This document shows, in pieces, positions 1-10,667 of a stretch of DNA of 64,000 nucleotides (within the stretch, counting starts at the first letter, position 1; every line of letters begins with the position of its first letter). The translations under genes and the position numbers were made by a program. Under the pieces are notes generated by a model. The model ran no database searches and was not told where the DNA came from. It saw only the letters and a program-made list of their open reading frames with translations. The stretch spans positions 43,501 through 107,500 of the forward strand of contig JALIZF010001474.1 in the NCBI GenBank assembly GCA_029948255.1, in the 5' to 3' direction. The DNA comes from Telmatactis stephensoni. Taxonomy: Eukaryota; Cnidaria; Anthozoa; Actiniaria; Isophelliidae.

Positions 1-42
1 CTAGTGCCCAGACTACCCACGGTAATACGAATACTCTCTAAC

Positions 43-152
43 AAAAGTGCGCGTGGGAAATGCGCGGCAACAAGGGTCCGGACCTACCTTAAGTTAGTAC
101 GGGACCCTTGCTACTGCGCATCTCCACGCGCATTCCAACGCGTACACTTTTA
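43..152. repeat. Imperfect palindrome (MITE-like hairpin)
   Basis: Two arms of about 35-45 bases face each other: AAAAGTGCGCGTGGGAAATG with CAAGGGTCC on the left is answered by GGGACCCTTG, TGCGCATCTCCACGCGCAT and ACACTTTT on the right. The loop is about 20 bases. It resembles the end-to-end inverted repeats of short non-autonomous DNA transposons. The open frames over it are unlikely to be genes. No target duplication was identified. Confidence 0.6.
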
Positions 153-449
153 TTTAAAGAACATTCGCCTGTCCGTGAGAGGAGTGGACACCAGCGAGTC
201 AGCGATTCTTGGGTTGCATGTGACGTCACGGCAGCCATCTTGGATGAACCTCAACAAAAGATTTCTCATAAGCGTCTATTGTTTGTTCATCCAAAATGGC
301 TACCGCTTCATTGCCTTTGGATTCCCGAAGGTACGGATGCAACCCAGCAATTGAAAAGCGCAGAAATGCTACCTTTAGCGGAGAAAAATAACATTTTTAT
401 CGACCAAACTCTGCCAATTTTTTATCACAAAATATTGTACACTGTGTAG

Positions 450-1800
450 GACCTAGGAACAAAAATAGGAACAAAAGTTCGAACTTTAAAATTTAGCAAA
501 TATTATCGGTCGTAAAAGCCGGTAAGAACAACGGTAAAATGGCTGATTTTTGGCGTTCGTTTTCGAAAAGTTTTATCCTTTGTTCTTCTCTAACTCTTTA
601 AATAATACGGTGGCCCCTGATTTTATGAATGATTTGAAGTCATAATCTAAGCATTTCATATAAAGAAAAAAAGTACACTTCTATCGTTAAGATTTTGAGT
701 AAGTTTATTATTTTTGTGTCTAATCCTTCAAAAACGTGTATTCTGGAAGTCCACTTTTTGTATATTATTGTTGATATTTTGCTTCTTCGCAAATTTTTCG
801 GCACAAACTTTGTACTTAGTGTTTTTCTGCGTCATAGGCTTTTAAATATGTTTGGTTGTTCCAATTTTTATAATTTGACCAGATATGTCGCAAGGCCATT
901 TTTCGTAAAAAGTGTCCACATCTCCCCCCTCATATCTCAAGAGTGACCTCGGTGATCCCCTCCTTTTATTTCACATTTTATTTCCACCCATGTACCTCTT
1001 TTTTGGAGGAATTTTGAAGGCAAGTTTATCGTAAAATTCATGAGTATCGAACTACCTTAAATTAGACTTTAAAAAAGATGCTTTCCCGTATTGTTCTATG
1101 GTGCAGCAACGCAACCTGAGAAAAAAACGGTCAAATCCGCTTAGGGTTGATTGTATTACCAGTTTTCTTGATTGTAAGACAATATTACGTTGAGATCTTT
1201 TGGTTACAAAATAGAAAGCCAAAATGTATGGAGCTGAATGTTTGGGTTGAGTAGATGACATCACTGCTGACACTTCTAAAGATTCATAAAAATTTAGTAC
1301 TTCGTTCTAGAAAGGGTTCTGAAGAAAATACGAGAAGATATCTCATTTTCCTTTCTTTAATATTTCGTCCAACAAGCTGTGGCCATTATGGACTCTTTTT
1401 TACAACTCGCCAATCTTAGTTAATTTCAATGGCGTCGATTGCTCCTGCTCATTAGTTCAGCGTAGGGCTAAGTTCTTTTATGTAGAGGCATCTAAGATTT
1501 TTCTTCTTTTTTGGTTTGAATATTGATCACCTATAATGAAAGTTTTCTTCTTTGACTCGAGGGTATCCTGATTTTTGACAGTGTATCAACACAGCTGAAA
1601 CACATTTCAACTTGTGATTATAAGATCGTTAAAGAATAATTTAATGATGCGTTTCAGCTATATACACTATATGAACTTTGAATGATCTTTATCACAGTTC
1701 CGCCATAAAATGTAGTGAGAACAACTAAAAGCTGCGCCACGACACGAAGTTCCAGATTTGATTCCATCAGTTTTGAAAACAAAGGAATAAAATGTTCTTT
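450..1800. other. Non-coding stretch, nothing recognised
   Basis: AT-rich DNA without a recognisable gene or clear repeat; the short open frames show no family signature. It is the upstream side of the GPCR and may hold its promoter or a 5' untranslated exon: a splice-acceptor-like pyrimidine tract ending in CAG lies at about 1796-1821, just before the GPCR start codon. Confidence 0.5.
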
Positions 1801-1831
1801 TTTTCTTTGATTTCCTCAACAGATTCACAGG

Positions 1832-2864
1832 ATGTCGGCTGGCGCTGTATATACCAGTGACAAAGCAGCTCTCATAGGCATTACCATATTTTTTGTCTTC
1901 CTGGTGTTGGTAGATCTCATTGGAAACTCACTGGTAGTTACCATTATCGTCATCAATAAGTCAATGAGGACACCCATGAATCTTCTCCTCATCAACCTTG
2001 CTATTGCAGACATGTTGGTAGGTTTCTTTATATCAGTGAGGTTTATCTTTAGCCCGTTTCTCCCCCATCCTGATGGCTTTGTGGGAAAGATGGTTTGTAA
2101 GCTACTTACTGGAGGAAGCTTTACATGGTTGGCTGCGGATGTGTCTGTCTTTACACTCGTTGCTGTGTGTTTTGAGAGATACTTTGCAATAGTGTATCCA
2201 CACTCCATGAAATATAAACTAACAAAAAAGAGAGTAGTGGTCCTTGTTATTGCTTTTTGGATTTCGTTTGCCTTGTTTAACATCCCCATGTTCGTGATGA
2301 TATCGTACGATAAAAAGAGTAACTTTTTGCATTGAAACCTGGGAAAAACATCTGGCATGGATCGGTGATGTGTACAGTTTAGCTTGTTTCTTGGTTATTG
2401 GTATTTTTCCCGCTACGACCATGTTCATTCTGTACAGCCGTGTTATATACCAACTGTGGTTCAAGGGTTCTCAAAACGTCGAGGGCACACAGCTGGCGGT
2501 ACTCAGGTCAAGAAAGCGAATCACCAAAATGGTCATCCTTGTCAGTATCATTTATGGACTAACATGGCTCCCAAACCTTAGCCTCTATGTTGTGCTTCAC
2601 TACTATCCAGGATACAACTATGGCACCGTCGACTACATCGTTAGTATTGTGATGGTCACGTGCAATTCAGCCATTAATCCCTTTGTCTATACACTCCAGA
2701 GTGAGCAGTTTAGGCGTCACATGTGGGAAATTTGCTGCGGAAGGATTCGCAACCATAAAGTCGGTGTCGACCAGAGCAACAACAACAACAGTACCAACAC
2801 CAACACTTTGCAAGAGAGTCAGTCAGCACAGAACAACAGTAGGGCAATTACTGAACAAGTTTAA
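1832..2864 (+). CDS. Class A (rhodopsin-like) GPCR, neuropeptide-receptor type, interrupted by a one-base frame change
   Basis: A seven-helix receptor expected at the plasma membrane to couple a ligand, probably a peptide or amine, to G proteins. The first frame (1832-2335, 167 aa) holds TM1 with GN at residues 31-32, TM2 with NLAIAD (55-60), the TM3 cysteine (89), an ERY motif in place of DRY (115-117) and the TM4 tryptophan (143). It stops at 2333-2335. The rest lies one base out of frame (about 2326-2864) and begins with the second-loop cysteine, then TM5, TM6 with TWLP (near 2562), TM7 with NPFVY (2677-2691) and a Cys/Asn/Ser/Thr-rich tail. The two parts meet in a run of five T at about 2323-2328, where one T fewer would keep the frame. 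Total length, about 344 aa, is normal for the family, and the coding part is one exon. A pyrimidine tract and CAG near 1821 suggest a 5' non-coding exon. The break may be a sequencing error, a polymorphism or a fresh pseudogene. The ligand cannot be named. Confidence 0.9.
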
Positions 2865-2899
2865 TCAGCAAGGCTTTATCTCGTGTACGTTGTGAAAAC

Positions 2900-3660
2900 T
2901 GAACAAATCCAAAATACACACGCAAAAACTAACAAAACAAGAATAGCCACTGTCGGATTAAAGACCTAAACCCACGTGGCAAGCTCGGAAATGACTATTG
3001 GTAGCTGCAAGACTATTTTTCATCGTCCTCTTGATGTCACACATTTACAAGTTGAATTATTTGGTGTATAAACTATATTTAAACTGTCCTATAGATTTTC
3101 ATGCAGTTTTATAGATGTGTTACGGAACTAGTCCGGGATCACTTTGACGGCAACATCAAACCATACCTTTTGTTAATTTGTGGGCCTTTGTATTTAAGCT
3201 TCTTTAAATCTTGATATACAAATATGATAACCACTAACAACTGATAAACATTAGCCACCAACTAACTTACAAAGATGATTACGCAGGTATTTCTAGTAAC
3301 AGGTAGAGAGCCATAACCCAAACAAGACTCACGTTACACTGTCAGGCCTATCCAATCAAGATGCACACCAGAATCTTCAGATCCGGACCGGCCAATGAAA
3401 CGTTCTTGCACAACCTTGATCATGGAGTCTCATTTGTACTATGGACTCTACTTTCTAAATGTCAATCTTGCTCGAATTTCAAACACACCCTATAACTGCG
3501 TCATAATGTAAAAACTGGAGTATATATTAAGATTCTTTCACACATTAACGTACTAAACCTACAAAACCATTTGGTAAAGGCTTGGGACTATTCCGAACCT
3601 ACAAATCTAGAACTGAGATGAAATATAAAATCTAGGATAAATGCCTAGGCTAGCACATTT
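2900..3660. other. GPCR 3' flank, no gene seen
   Basis: No coding signature was found. AT-rich stretches may include the receptor's 3' untranslated region. No clear inverted or tandem repeat was seen. Confidence 0.4.
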
Positions 3661-3817
3661 TGTGTAGTTGGTCCTGCCCCTGCGAGGTCCAACAACTAGC
3701 CATAACAAAATTGTCATAAGAAATCTACGTCACAAAAAGTCCCTTGCCAAACTTATTAATAGACTACAAAATCACTGGGAGTATGAAATGCATGGAAAAG
3801 TGTCGCGTAACAGATGT

Positions 3818-3935
3818 TCTATTTTTGTTTTTGTTTTTTGTTTTGCTTTTTGCTTTTGTTGTTGTTTTTTGTTTGTTGTCGTTGTTTTTTGTTGTTGATG
3901 TTGTTGTGTGTTTTTTTTGGGGGGAGGGGGTTGTT
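3818..3935 (+). repeat. Low-complexity TTTTGTT/GTT-rich tract
   Basis: Imperfect runs of TTTTTGTT and GTTGTT followed by a T8-G6 block. Hydrophobic Phe/Val/Cys-rich open frames here are by-products of the simple sequence. Confidence 0.75.
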
Positions 3936-4193
3936 GTGTCTGCCCACTTCTTTTAAATCTTATTATGCCCAGGTTAATCAAAGACACAGTTATAATACTT
4001 GATTGGCATCAAAAGCGAGTTATCTATTGCCAAAAATCAGAACAAATAAATTCAATATAAAAAATTTTGGCGTAAAAATCTGGAACTCCATTAACGAATC
4101 TACTAAGAAATTGAACAAAACAAAATTCAAAGAAAAATTATGCAGTGATACATTCGACTCTTACAGACTTGGATCGGAGTAAAATTATCATTT

Positions 4194-5190
4194 TAATAAT
4201 AATAATAATAATAATAACAACTTTATTTACCCTACAAAATGGATCAGCTAATACCGTAGTAATAGCTGGTATCAACCCATGTGTAGCTATATAATACATC
4301 TCTCTGTTATAAAAATATTAAAAAATTAAATATATAAAACTAGGTCATAAATATTAATATAAAAATCTAAAATCTCAATAAAAAGCGGGGGAAAAACCGA
4401 TGAAAAAAATCAATAAATTTCAGCTAAAAATCTAGCTAAGTCAAAGAGCAACGATGCGACTGAATGTCTAAATTACTATATAATTCAATCTTAAACCTCT
4501 TTAAGGAGGTTATGTCCCTAATATGCTTAGGGAAGCTATTCCAATCTGCTGATGCAGAATACTGAAAGGTAGTTTGACCAGTTTGCGTTTTTACCTTTGG
4601 AAGATGCAATAAAGTCTTGTCACGTAAATGTCTATCATGCATACGAGATCTAAACATAAGGTAATCTACTAATTGATCAGGACAATTTATGTTATATACT
4701 ATCTTAAAAGTTAATATAGCACGCAAAAAACGCCTACGATTTGTTAAAGTAAGAAGACCTAACTTACATCGCATTTCCTGGGAACACGTTTTCCTATTGG
4801 CATTCAATATAGAACGCATTGCCTGATTTTGCAGGCGCTCAATCCTTAACGATACTATTTTAGAACAATCTAACCAGGTCATTGACCCATAATCCAAAAT
4901 GGGCAAAATGGTTTGTTTATAAATTAGCAAAAGAATATCCTGAGATAAAAAAAACAGAAAATCTATTTAACATTCTTAGCTTTGGATAAACTTTCTGACA
5001 GATACATTTCATATGATGGTCCCAAGATAGATTATGATCTACATATACACCTAGATATTTATAGGAGTCAACGTCATTTTCTAAAGAGTCATCAATTTGT
5101 GCACACACTACGTATTTTTAACTGCTTCCTTATCAATAAAGAAGCAGTAAAAAATATCTATACATATTTATCATTATCCTAAAGAACTAT
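4194..5190 (-). mobile_element. 5'-truncated LINE (CR1/L2-like), minus strand, with (ATT)n 3' tail
   Basis: Read on the minus strand this is the 3' end of a non-LTR retrotransposon. The segment 5108-4917 carries the post-reverse-transcriptase motif YKYLGVYVDHNLSW. The segment 4930-4436 continues with the C-terminal domain, including ILPILDYGSMTWLDC and ending in a WNSFPKHIRDITSLKRFK-type motif. The two segments are in different frames and an in-frame stop lies just upstream at about 5118-5120, so the copy is dead. The 3' untranslated part ends in GGGTAAATAAAGTTG followed by (TTA)n, which on the plus strand is the AAT run at 4194-4217. Endonuclease and the YADD part of the RT are missing, as expected from incomplete reverse transcription. 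Confidence 0.85.
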
Positions 5191-5257
5191 TTATTGATTC
5201 ATGAATTTAATGCATGCAATGCATATATTAAAAATGTATCTTCTTCCTCTCGTTTTT

Positions 5258-5261
<4 letters not shown>

Positions 5262-5318
<57 letters not shown>
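5262..5318 (+). repeat. (CT)n microsatellite
   Basis: About 28 uninterrupted CT dinucleotides, preceded by a short pyrimidine-rich lead. Confidence 0.98.
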
Positions 5319-5321
<3 letters not shown>

Positions 5322-5520
5322 CTATTTTCACAGTGCTCTGTGAGTACCATTGTAATTTTTTTACTTATCAAGATTGACTGTATATTTTACCACTTCAGAG
5401 GACAGCTATCTACCTAGGTTAGCCTTACGGTTATTGTAGATGGCTTGTACCACATATTCAGTATTAAAGTTATTGTCAATATAATAATGTAAAAAATGTA
5501 AATTAATGGTACTGAATAAA

Positions 5521-5544
5521 ATGTATTGTATTGTATTGTATTGT
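5521..5544 (+). repeat. Short (TATTG)n repeat
   Basis: Four to five tandem copies of the pentamer TATTG. The same pentamer recurs in the LTR-like repeats at 9856 and 10231. Confidence 0.7.
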
Positions 5545-5726
5545 CGTACGTAAAGCTTACGTAATCAATCAAAACAATCTTGATTTTACAGAAAGAGCTT
5601 GGCAATCAGTACCGACATAATAAATGCAGCCAACATTTATGTAATATTTATAAAACAATTCATATAAAGCGCGATCTGATTGGTGAAGTGGCATTTTCCA
5701 TAACGCAAAATATCACGCAACGTTAC

Positions 5727-5940
5727 CATAATGATGCCAGCTAGGTATTAATGCCTGGAAAAAGGAATTATTCGTGACGGGCCATTCGTCTTCGAGCGAG
5801 TAGCTAGTCCGTGCGGTTTGGCCGTCTCCGAGCGGCTAAATAGCATTTGAGTATTAAGACTGCTTTCCAGAACTAACTCATAATGATGCCAGCTAAGTAT
5901 TAATGCCTGCAAAAAGGAATTAATCGTGATGGCCATGTTA
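5727..5940 (+). repeat. Pair of about 57-bp direct repeats
   Basis: The block beginning ATAATGATGCCAGCTAGGTA (5728) and ending near GGGCCATTCG recurs at 5880-5937 with a few substitutions, separated by about 95 bases. The whole looks like a duplicated fragment of a larger repeat. No coding content. Confidence 0.7.
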
Positions 5941-6585
5941 GACAAGGTTTAATGCCTAGAAGAAAGGAAGTGGAATAACCTCCTATTTTTGTGCTTGTGT
6001 AGCGTTATGCAGGTTTCTTTGCTTTCTTTCTATCTTTATTGCTTGTAGTTAACTTGTATTTTCTACTTAAATTTTCAATAACAATTTCTTGGGTGTATAC
6101 TGATTTAGAACAATTTAGTCCAAGTTTCTATTTTTTGTAGCACGAGTTTGATAGTCTGGTATTTATTTATATGGAATAAAATTATAGATAAAATTTTATT
6201 AAAGGTATTTGAAAAATATGAAAAATATTGATCCCAGGTGAATATGAAATTTGTTGATGTGACTTAAACACTTAACGTAAATTCGTGTTTCTGACGTACA
6301 TTTCCGCTGCCGTAAATTCACGACGGAAACATTTTTCGGTTGTTGTTTTTTTGTTCGGTTCCGACGTATACGTCAGGTCGGAAATTCGACTGAAACTCAA
6401 GTATAAGGGAGCGTAAACTCAAGTTTCACGGCTCGGAAATCTCACATTTCCGTTGCGTTTACGCTAAATATCCGGCACCGGAAACCTTTGATTTCGTCTT
6501 GTGGCGATACTTGAATACGTAAAATTCGTGCAAGTAATTAAGTAATTCAAATATCAGAACTAATCGGCCAATGCACTGCACAAAT
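5940..6585. other. Non-coding, rich in short TTTCCG/CGGAAA dyads
   Basis: No gene is recognised. Between about 6270 and 6480 the words TTTCCG, CGGAAA, ACGTAAA and their complements recur in both orientations, giving several short dyads; the cause is unknown. Confidence 0.4.
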
Positions 6586-6780
6586 AGCTAGACGCACTAG
6601 TGCGTTTACTAGCTCGTGCCCATGTGAAAGGGAGCCCAAAATCGGCTTAAAAAGGACGTTTAGATTAGCTGCCGCTAGAGTAAGAGCGATTGACATGTTG
6701 TCGTTAATAAACTTTTTAACAAGACGCTCCTCAAAGCGTACACTGGTTGCCTGTGGTTCAACAAGCTGCAGTAGTCAAGA
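6585..6780 (+). repeat. Interspersed repeat family A, copy 1
   Basis: This block (CTAGACGCAC ... CTGCCGCTAG ... AAGAGCGATTGACATGTT ... CAAGACGCTCCTC ... GCGTACACTGGTTGC) recurs in the same orientation at 26185-26338. The copies are clearly related but diverged. It could be a SINE or the conserved end of a larger element. No coding capacity or RNA polymerase III boxes were recognised. Confidence 0.75.
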
Positions 6781-6789
6781 CCTTTTTTG

Positions 6790-7330
6790 AATCGGCTATC
6801 TAAAACTAAAGAAATTAAACTTTTGTAAGCCCAACAACTTTAAAAATAGGAACTTGTTATCGTCGACTACCGGGTGATGCCGGATCAAACGGTCCGTCCT
6901 TATCTGATTATTGTCAATTTGTCTGTCAGCAGCTTGTTTGTCTGTCAGCAGCGTGTTTGCCTTTGTCCTTCTATTATCATGGGTATTATATCTCACATGC
7001 AAAAATATTACCTGCGAATATACCAGTTTATTCAACTTTTTATTTCACTATATATCTCAATTGTTGACTGTTAAGACTACAACGGAATTTTTGACCCAAA
7101 AACAAATCGTGTTTTTTTTTTCGTTCATGTTTGAGATGTTTTATATATGAATAAAAGACATTACGTGACCAAACGCGTCAGGTCAACATGCAATGGTCTG
7201 GTCCAGAATTTTGATAATATGATATTGAAATTCAGTACAAATACCTTTCAAGATCTCTTGAATGCTTGAATGAGAAATATAATTGACTGCCTTGCCTCTA
7301 TATGTGTTCGTTTAGCAACATGTAGGGTGA
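6790..7330. other. No gene seen
   Basis: AT-rich, with short unconvincing frames. A near-perfect short duplication of TTTGTCTGTCAGCAGC occurs at about 6919 and 6938. Confidence 0.4.
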
Positions 7331-7790
7331 AAAGTTCGTAGATTTCCAGGTCAAAGGAAACAGTCTGAATCGCGGGGGCTTCGTTTCAAGTACTCCATTT
7401 AGAGCTCAACATTTGGTCAAAGTATTGGAGATCAAGCTCAAAATAACAGCCCATTGTGAAGCTCTTATAAGTGTCTAGGTATATCTCGAGTTAAAAGCTC
7501 AAATTTACATTGCTTTACTGCTGGAGGAGCCTGTATCTAAAAGCTATTTTCTTTGTTTTCGGCCATCTTAATTTTCATTCCTTAAGTTCCTGGCTTGCAT
7601 TCGCAGTCCCTCAAAGGTAATGAATGAAGGGCATTGTTTCTTACGCTCTTAACCAGTCAGGTGTGCATCACGTGATCGATTGCGCAAGAATGGGCTTTTT
7701 TCGAGACGAAATCACACACAAAAAATACATTTGCAGTTTATAACTCGTTCCCGGCCTACGAACTTGGCACGAGTAATAACTTAAATTAAC
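7330..7790 (-). repeat. Interspersed repeat family B, copy 1 (inverted relative to 60290-60720)
   Basis: Read on the minus strand this stretch matches 60290-60720 over its length. Shared landmarks are an end CTCGTGCC...GCCGGGAACGAG, a TTTCGTCTCGA block, GGTTAAGAGCGTAAGAAACA, a block around CTTCATTCAT, a translation-start-like CAAGATGGCCGA, and CTCGAGATATACCTAGACAC. Spacing is kept except for a pyrimidine run unique to copy 2. It is probably a DNA transposon or an old promoter-bearing repeat; no intact frame is present. Confidence 0.7.
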
Positions 7791-7936
7791 TTAAACTATT
7801 AAATTTTCCTAAATCACTAATTATAAATTTTCAAAAGATTCTAGATTAAATTAATTCTATATTTAATTTTTTTTATTTCAGTTCTTGTGGACTTCTGCTT
7901 AATTAATTTAATTAAATGAGATAGATTTTTTTAAGA

Positions 7937-8765
7937 GAAATGAAGTAAGAGAAGGAATCCTCGTGACCAATCATATACCTAGTCCAGTCCCAGACTCTCT
8001 TTCTTGCCGCTCCAGGACTCGCGGAGAAAGAGAGTCCAGTATAACTTGCATGCGCATGGCAGTTTAGTGACCACGCGATCACCACATTCATGTGGTGATC
8101 GCGTGGTTACAAATCCTAAAGTCATCTAATGATTCAAGATGGCTGAAGAAGAAAGTGTTTTGTATACACGATATCAGTCTCATTTCGGAAAGCCATTTGT
8201 TGATTCAGTGAGCTATGCACTTGGAAAAACCAACTATAATCTTTTACCAAAGTTTGAGCAGTTACAGGCCATTTACGGATGGACAGTTGTGAAAGACGTA
8301 TTTGTGAATTTTTCGATACGCATCACTACCACTGCTACCAAACACTGACATTTGCATATTGCAAGCTCGCAAAATACTAATTAATCAATTGATTGGCTCA
8401 TTTTGCACATGCGCATGCAAGTTATACTGGACTCTCTTTCTCCGCGAGTCCAGGAGCGGCAAGAAAGAGAGTCTGAGACTGGACTATCATATACCCCGTT
8501 TGATGCTATTTGTCATCATGACCTCGACTCAACCAAGACCATTTTCAATTTTTTTCTACTCCATTTGCCCTTTTTCTCGAGTTTAAACTCTTTTTCATCG
8601 ACAAACGTTATACACCCTTTTTCAACCATTGTGATATTAAGGCAATGCAAAAGCTCGCGCGCTCTCGACCAATCAGATTTATTCTAAGAATAGCATCAAA
8701 CGGGGCATATGATTGTCCAAAGACCTAATACGCGCGATTCCTTCTCTTACCTCATCTTGATTTTT
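7937..8765. mobile_element. Non-autonomous inverted-repeat element (MITE-like) with helicase fragment inside
   Basis: The left half (about 7937-8060) and right half (about 8406-8765) are inverted copies. AAGTAAGAGAAGGAATC at 7944 faces its complement near 8740. CCAGACTCTCTTTCTTGCCG at 7988 faces its complement at 8455-8475. The core ending GCATGCGCATG is mirrored at about 8406-8420. A near-perfect palindrome (8068-8110, GACCACGCGATCACCACATT and its complement) sits next to the left arm. A further nested inverted pair lies at 8491-8516 and 8680-8712. The outer boundary is approximate and no target duplication could be fixed. Confidence 0.75.
8139..8348 (+). pseudogene. RecQ-like helicase N-terminal fragment captured in an inverted-repeat element
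   Basis: A 69-aa frame beginning MAEEESVLYTRYQSHFGKPF. Residues about 38-57 (KFEQLQAIYGWTVVKDVFVN) resemble the stretch of RecQ-family helicases from the Q-motif to just before the Walker A loop, usually of the form EQ..AI....GKDVFV.LPTG.GKS. Similarity ends exactly before Walker A: the frame runs on as FSIRITTTATKH and stops. The fragment therefore has no nucleotide-binding site and cannot be a helicase. It sits between the arms of an inverted-repeat element, which suggests capture of a host or helicase-bearing element exon. The match is from memory of the motif, so the family call is moderate. Confidence 0.5.
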
Positions 8766-9355
8766 TTGACAAGACATTTTTTCTTACAATATACAGAGTT
8801 CAATTCGTGCACAGTTCATACATACGCCTCAGGTGCTTGTCAATGGCCTGTTAGTTCACCCTTTGCTTTGCATGCAATTCTTTGCTTTACATTTCTCTTT
8901 GCTTTGCTTTTTGGTGAATGAACTCTTCGGCTCTCGAGATTTATTTAGCTTTTGCCTTGACTTCTCAGCGGCCTCATTCTGACTCCAACTGATTCCTGAA
9001 GATTCCAGTTTTCTTTGAAATCGCTGAAATTTTAGTTTCCTCGCTCTACCACTACTTGGGCTAGCTTTCCTTCTTTACGTTTAGGAATGGGTTCCCACGA
9101 TTAACAGAAGACACACTTTTCTGGGGTGAGTTTCCAGACGATAAAACACTACGAAGTCACTTGGTTCTGTCTTGAAGCCTGAACTGAACTGAACTGATGA
9201 GTTTCGTGGCGAATGGGCGTATATAAAGAAAATTACAACAAATACTTTTACAACAGATTTTCTAAACATGAGTACATACAGTGGAAATTACACATATATA
9301 AAAATACTATAACAATACAACTAATGAACTTACTGAATTGAAAAATGTAATAGCT
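8765..9355. other. No gene seen
   Basis: Contains T-rich stretches with TTTGCTTTGC words and the short tandem GAACTGAACTGAACTGA at about 9179. Nothing coding is recognised. Confidence 0.4.
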
Positions 9356-9855
9356 ACGAAGTACATCTTAAAGTTGCCATTCTCTGCTATTCAGATGTGG
9401 ACTACAACTCCAGACTATTATATCTATCAATGATTCCATTATGTTACTAGCATGAATATCTGAACATGGTATTTTTCTTCAGGGTTACTCACAATCTTGT
9501 CAACTTGAAACCATCTGTTCTTCCTGTCGTTCGTAGACCATCGAGACCAACGCAAGCATCGACAGGGATCGCACCGACGTACATCGTACCAAGGTGCAAA
9601 ACATCTACTTACCAAAGATCATTCCTTGTCAGACGTTGCCGTATTTGGAACGTTTTAGCAGAAGACCTAAAACTAAGTATGAATAACTTAAACACCTTCA
9701 AGTCCGCAATGATGTCATATTATGTTTTATGTCTCAGCAATACTTATAACTCTGGAGAATCACGTACATTTAAATCTATTTTTCTGAAATGTTCGTAATA
9801 CTGCCAGAAATCTTAGTTACCAAGTTAAATGTTGTATGTAATGATTTTTTATATA

Positions 9856-10065
9856 TGTAAGAGAGCGTAATTAGTGTGTGTATTGTATTGTTTGTTACAT
9901 GTTATGTATTGTATTGTTTGTGTGTCACGTGGGTTGGGCGTATTTAACAGCGCAGCCATTCACCGGATGAGAGAATTGGGGCTCGTGGTGCAAAGTAAGA
10001 GAGCGGCGCAAAAGGCTAGACTAAAAACTCAAGAAGCACTCACTCTATTGCTCTTCGTTAAATGA
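9856..10065 (+). repeat. 5' LTR-like direct repeat of the miniature element
   Basis: 210 bp, matching 10231-10440 base for base by eye. It contains TATTG pentamers, CACGTG and TATTTAA. A 63-aa open frame (9874-10065) exists in both copies only because the repeats are identical; it has no family signature. Confidence 0.85.
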
Positions 10066-10198
10066 TGGATGAGAAATTCAAGTTGGATCTTCTCATAGTA
10101 GTCAAGGCAAGTTCATTTTGTTATTTCTCTTTCAGCATCGGGTCTTCGGGTCTTCCTGAGAATGAAAGGTGAGTAACCATATTTTCCCATTTAGTAAA

Positions 10199-10230
10199 GA
10201 GAAGAGGAGGAAAAAAAAAACAGGGAAAGG
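10199..10230 (+). promoter_or_regulatory. Polypurine tract (plus-strand primer site)
   Basis: An almost pure A/G stretch of about 32 bases (one C) touching the start of the downstream direct repeat. This is the position and composition expected of an LTR-element polypurine tract. Confidence 0.7.
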
Positions 10231-10440
10231 TGTAAGAGAGCGTAATTAGTGTGTGTATTGTATTGTTTGTTACATGTTATGTATTGTATTGTTTGTGTGT
10301 CACGTGGGTTGGGCGTATTTAACAGCGCAGCCATTCACCGGATGAGAGAATTGGGGCTCGTGGTGCAAAGTAAGAGAGCGGCGCAAAAGGCTAGACTAAA
10401 AACTCAAGAAGCACTCACTCTATTGCTCTTCGTTAAATGA
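10231..10440 (+). repeat. 3' LTR-like direct repeat of the miniature element
   Basis: Second copy of the 210-bp repeat. It is followed directly by AGAGGGAAAG, where the host LINE 3' region resumes. Confidence 0.85.
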
Positions 10441-10667
10441 AGAGGGAAAGACACCTCGAACTGGGATAACTAAGAGTTCATCTAGTTATCTGTTGGGTCC
10501 GCAGTAATTGGCTAACGTGTTGCGGTCAACCCTGTCATTGTCAATTTGTAGCCTTAACTTTAGTTATATTTTCGAACGGCAATGACGAAGCTAATAAAAT
10601 AAAATAAAGATAAAATTTAAGAGGCGGGGATCACTTAAGCGGCATCCATCCACTATAACTAATCAGT

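Larger units (their letters stand above)
9856..10440 (+). mobile_element. TRIM-like miniature LTR retrotransposon nested in a LINE 3' end
   Basis: Two 210-bp direct repeats, identical by eye (9856-10065 and 10231-10440), start TGTAAGAGAGCG and flank only 165 bp. The interior begins directly with TGG (10066-10068), the usual first bases of a tRNA primer-binding site. It ends in a strong polypurine tract (10199-10230, GAAGAGGAGG, A10, CAGGGAAAGG) abutting the second repeat. Inside the repeat, GGGCGTATTTAAC could serve as a TATA-type promoter. No gag or pol is present, so any movement would depend on proteins from another element. The repeat ends AAATGA rather than the classical CA, and no clean target duplication is visible. 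Confidence 0.75.
9360..10617 (+). mobile_element. 5'-truncated LINE, plus strand, with A-rich tail, interrupted by a miniature LTR element
   Basis: The frame 9466-9798, together with in-frame sequence upstream to about 9395 across one TAG stop, encodes the C-terminal end of a LINE ORF2. Recognisable pieces are HEYLNMVFFFRVTHNLVNLK, PRCKTSTYQRSFLVRRCRIW followed by NVLAEDLK, and LNTFKSAMMSYY. After the stop the 3' untranslated region runs to 9855, is interrupted by the LTR element at 9856-10440, and resumes at 10441 (AGAGGGAAAGACACC) to an AATAAAATAAAATAA tail at about 10592-10610. The in-frame stop and truncation make it inactive. The endonuclease and RT palm are absent. Confidence 0.8.

Noticed and set aside
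5795..5890. tRNA-like GGCCGTCTCCGAGCGGCTAA stretch
   Set aside because: It resembles a box A, but there is no box B at a suitable distance and no cloverleaf.
9874..10440. Two identical 63-aa frames that look like a duplicated gene
   Set aside because: They lie wholly within the LTR-like direct repeats, have no domain and are explained by repeat identity.
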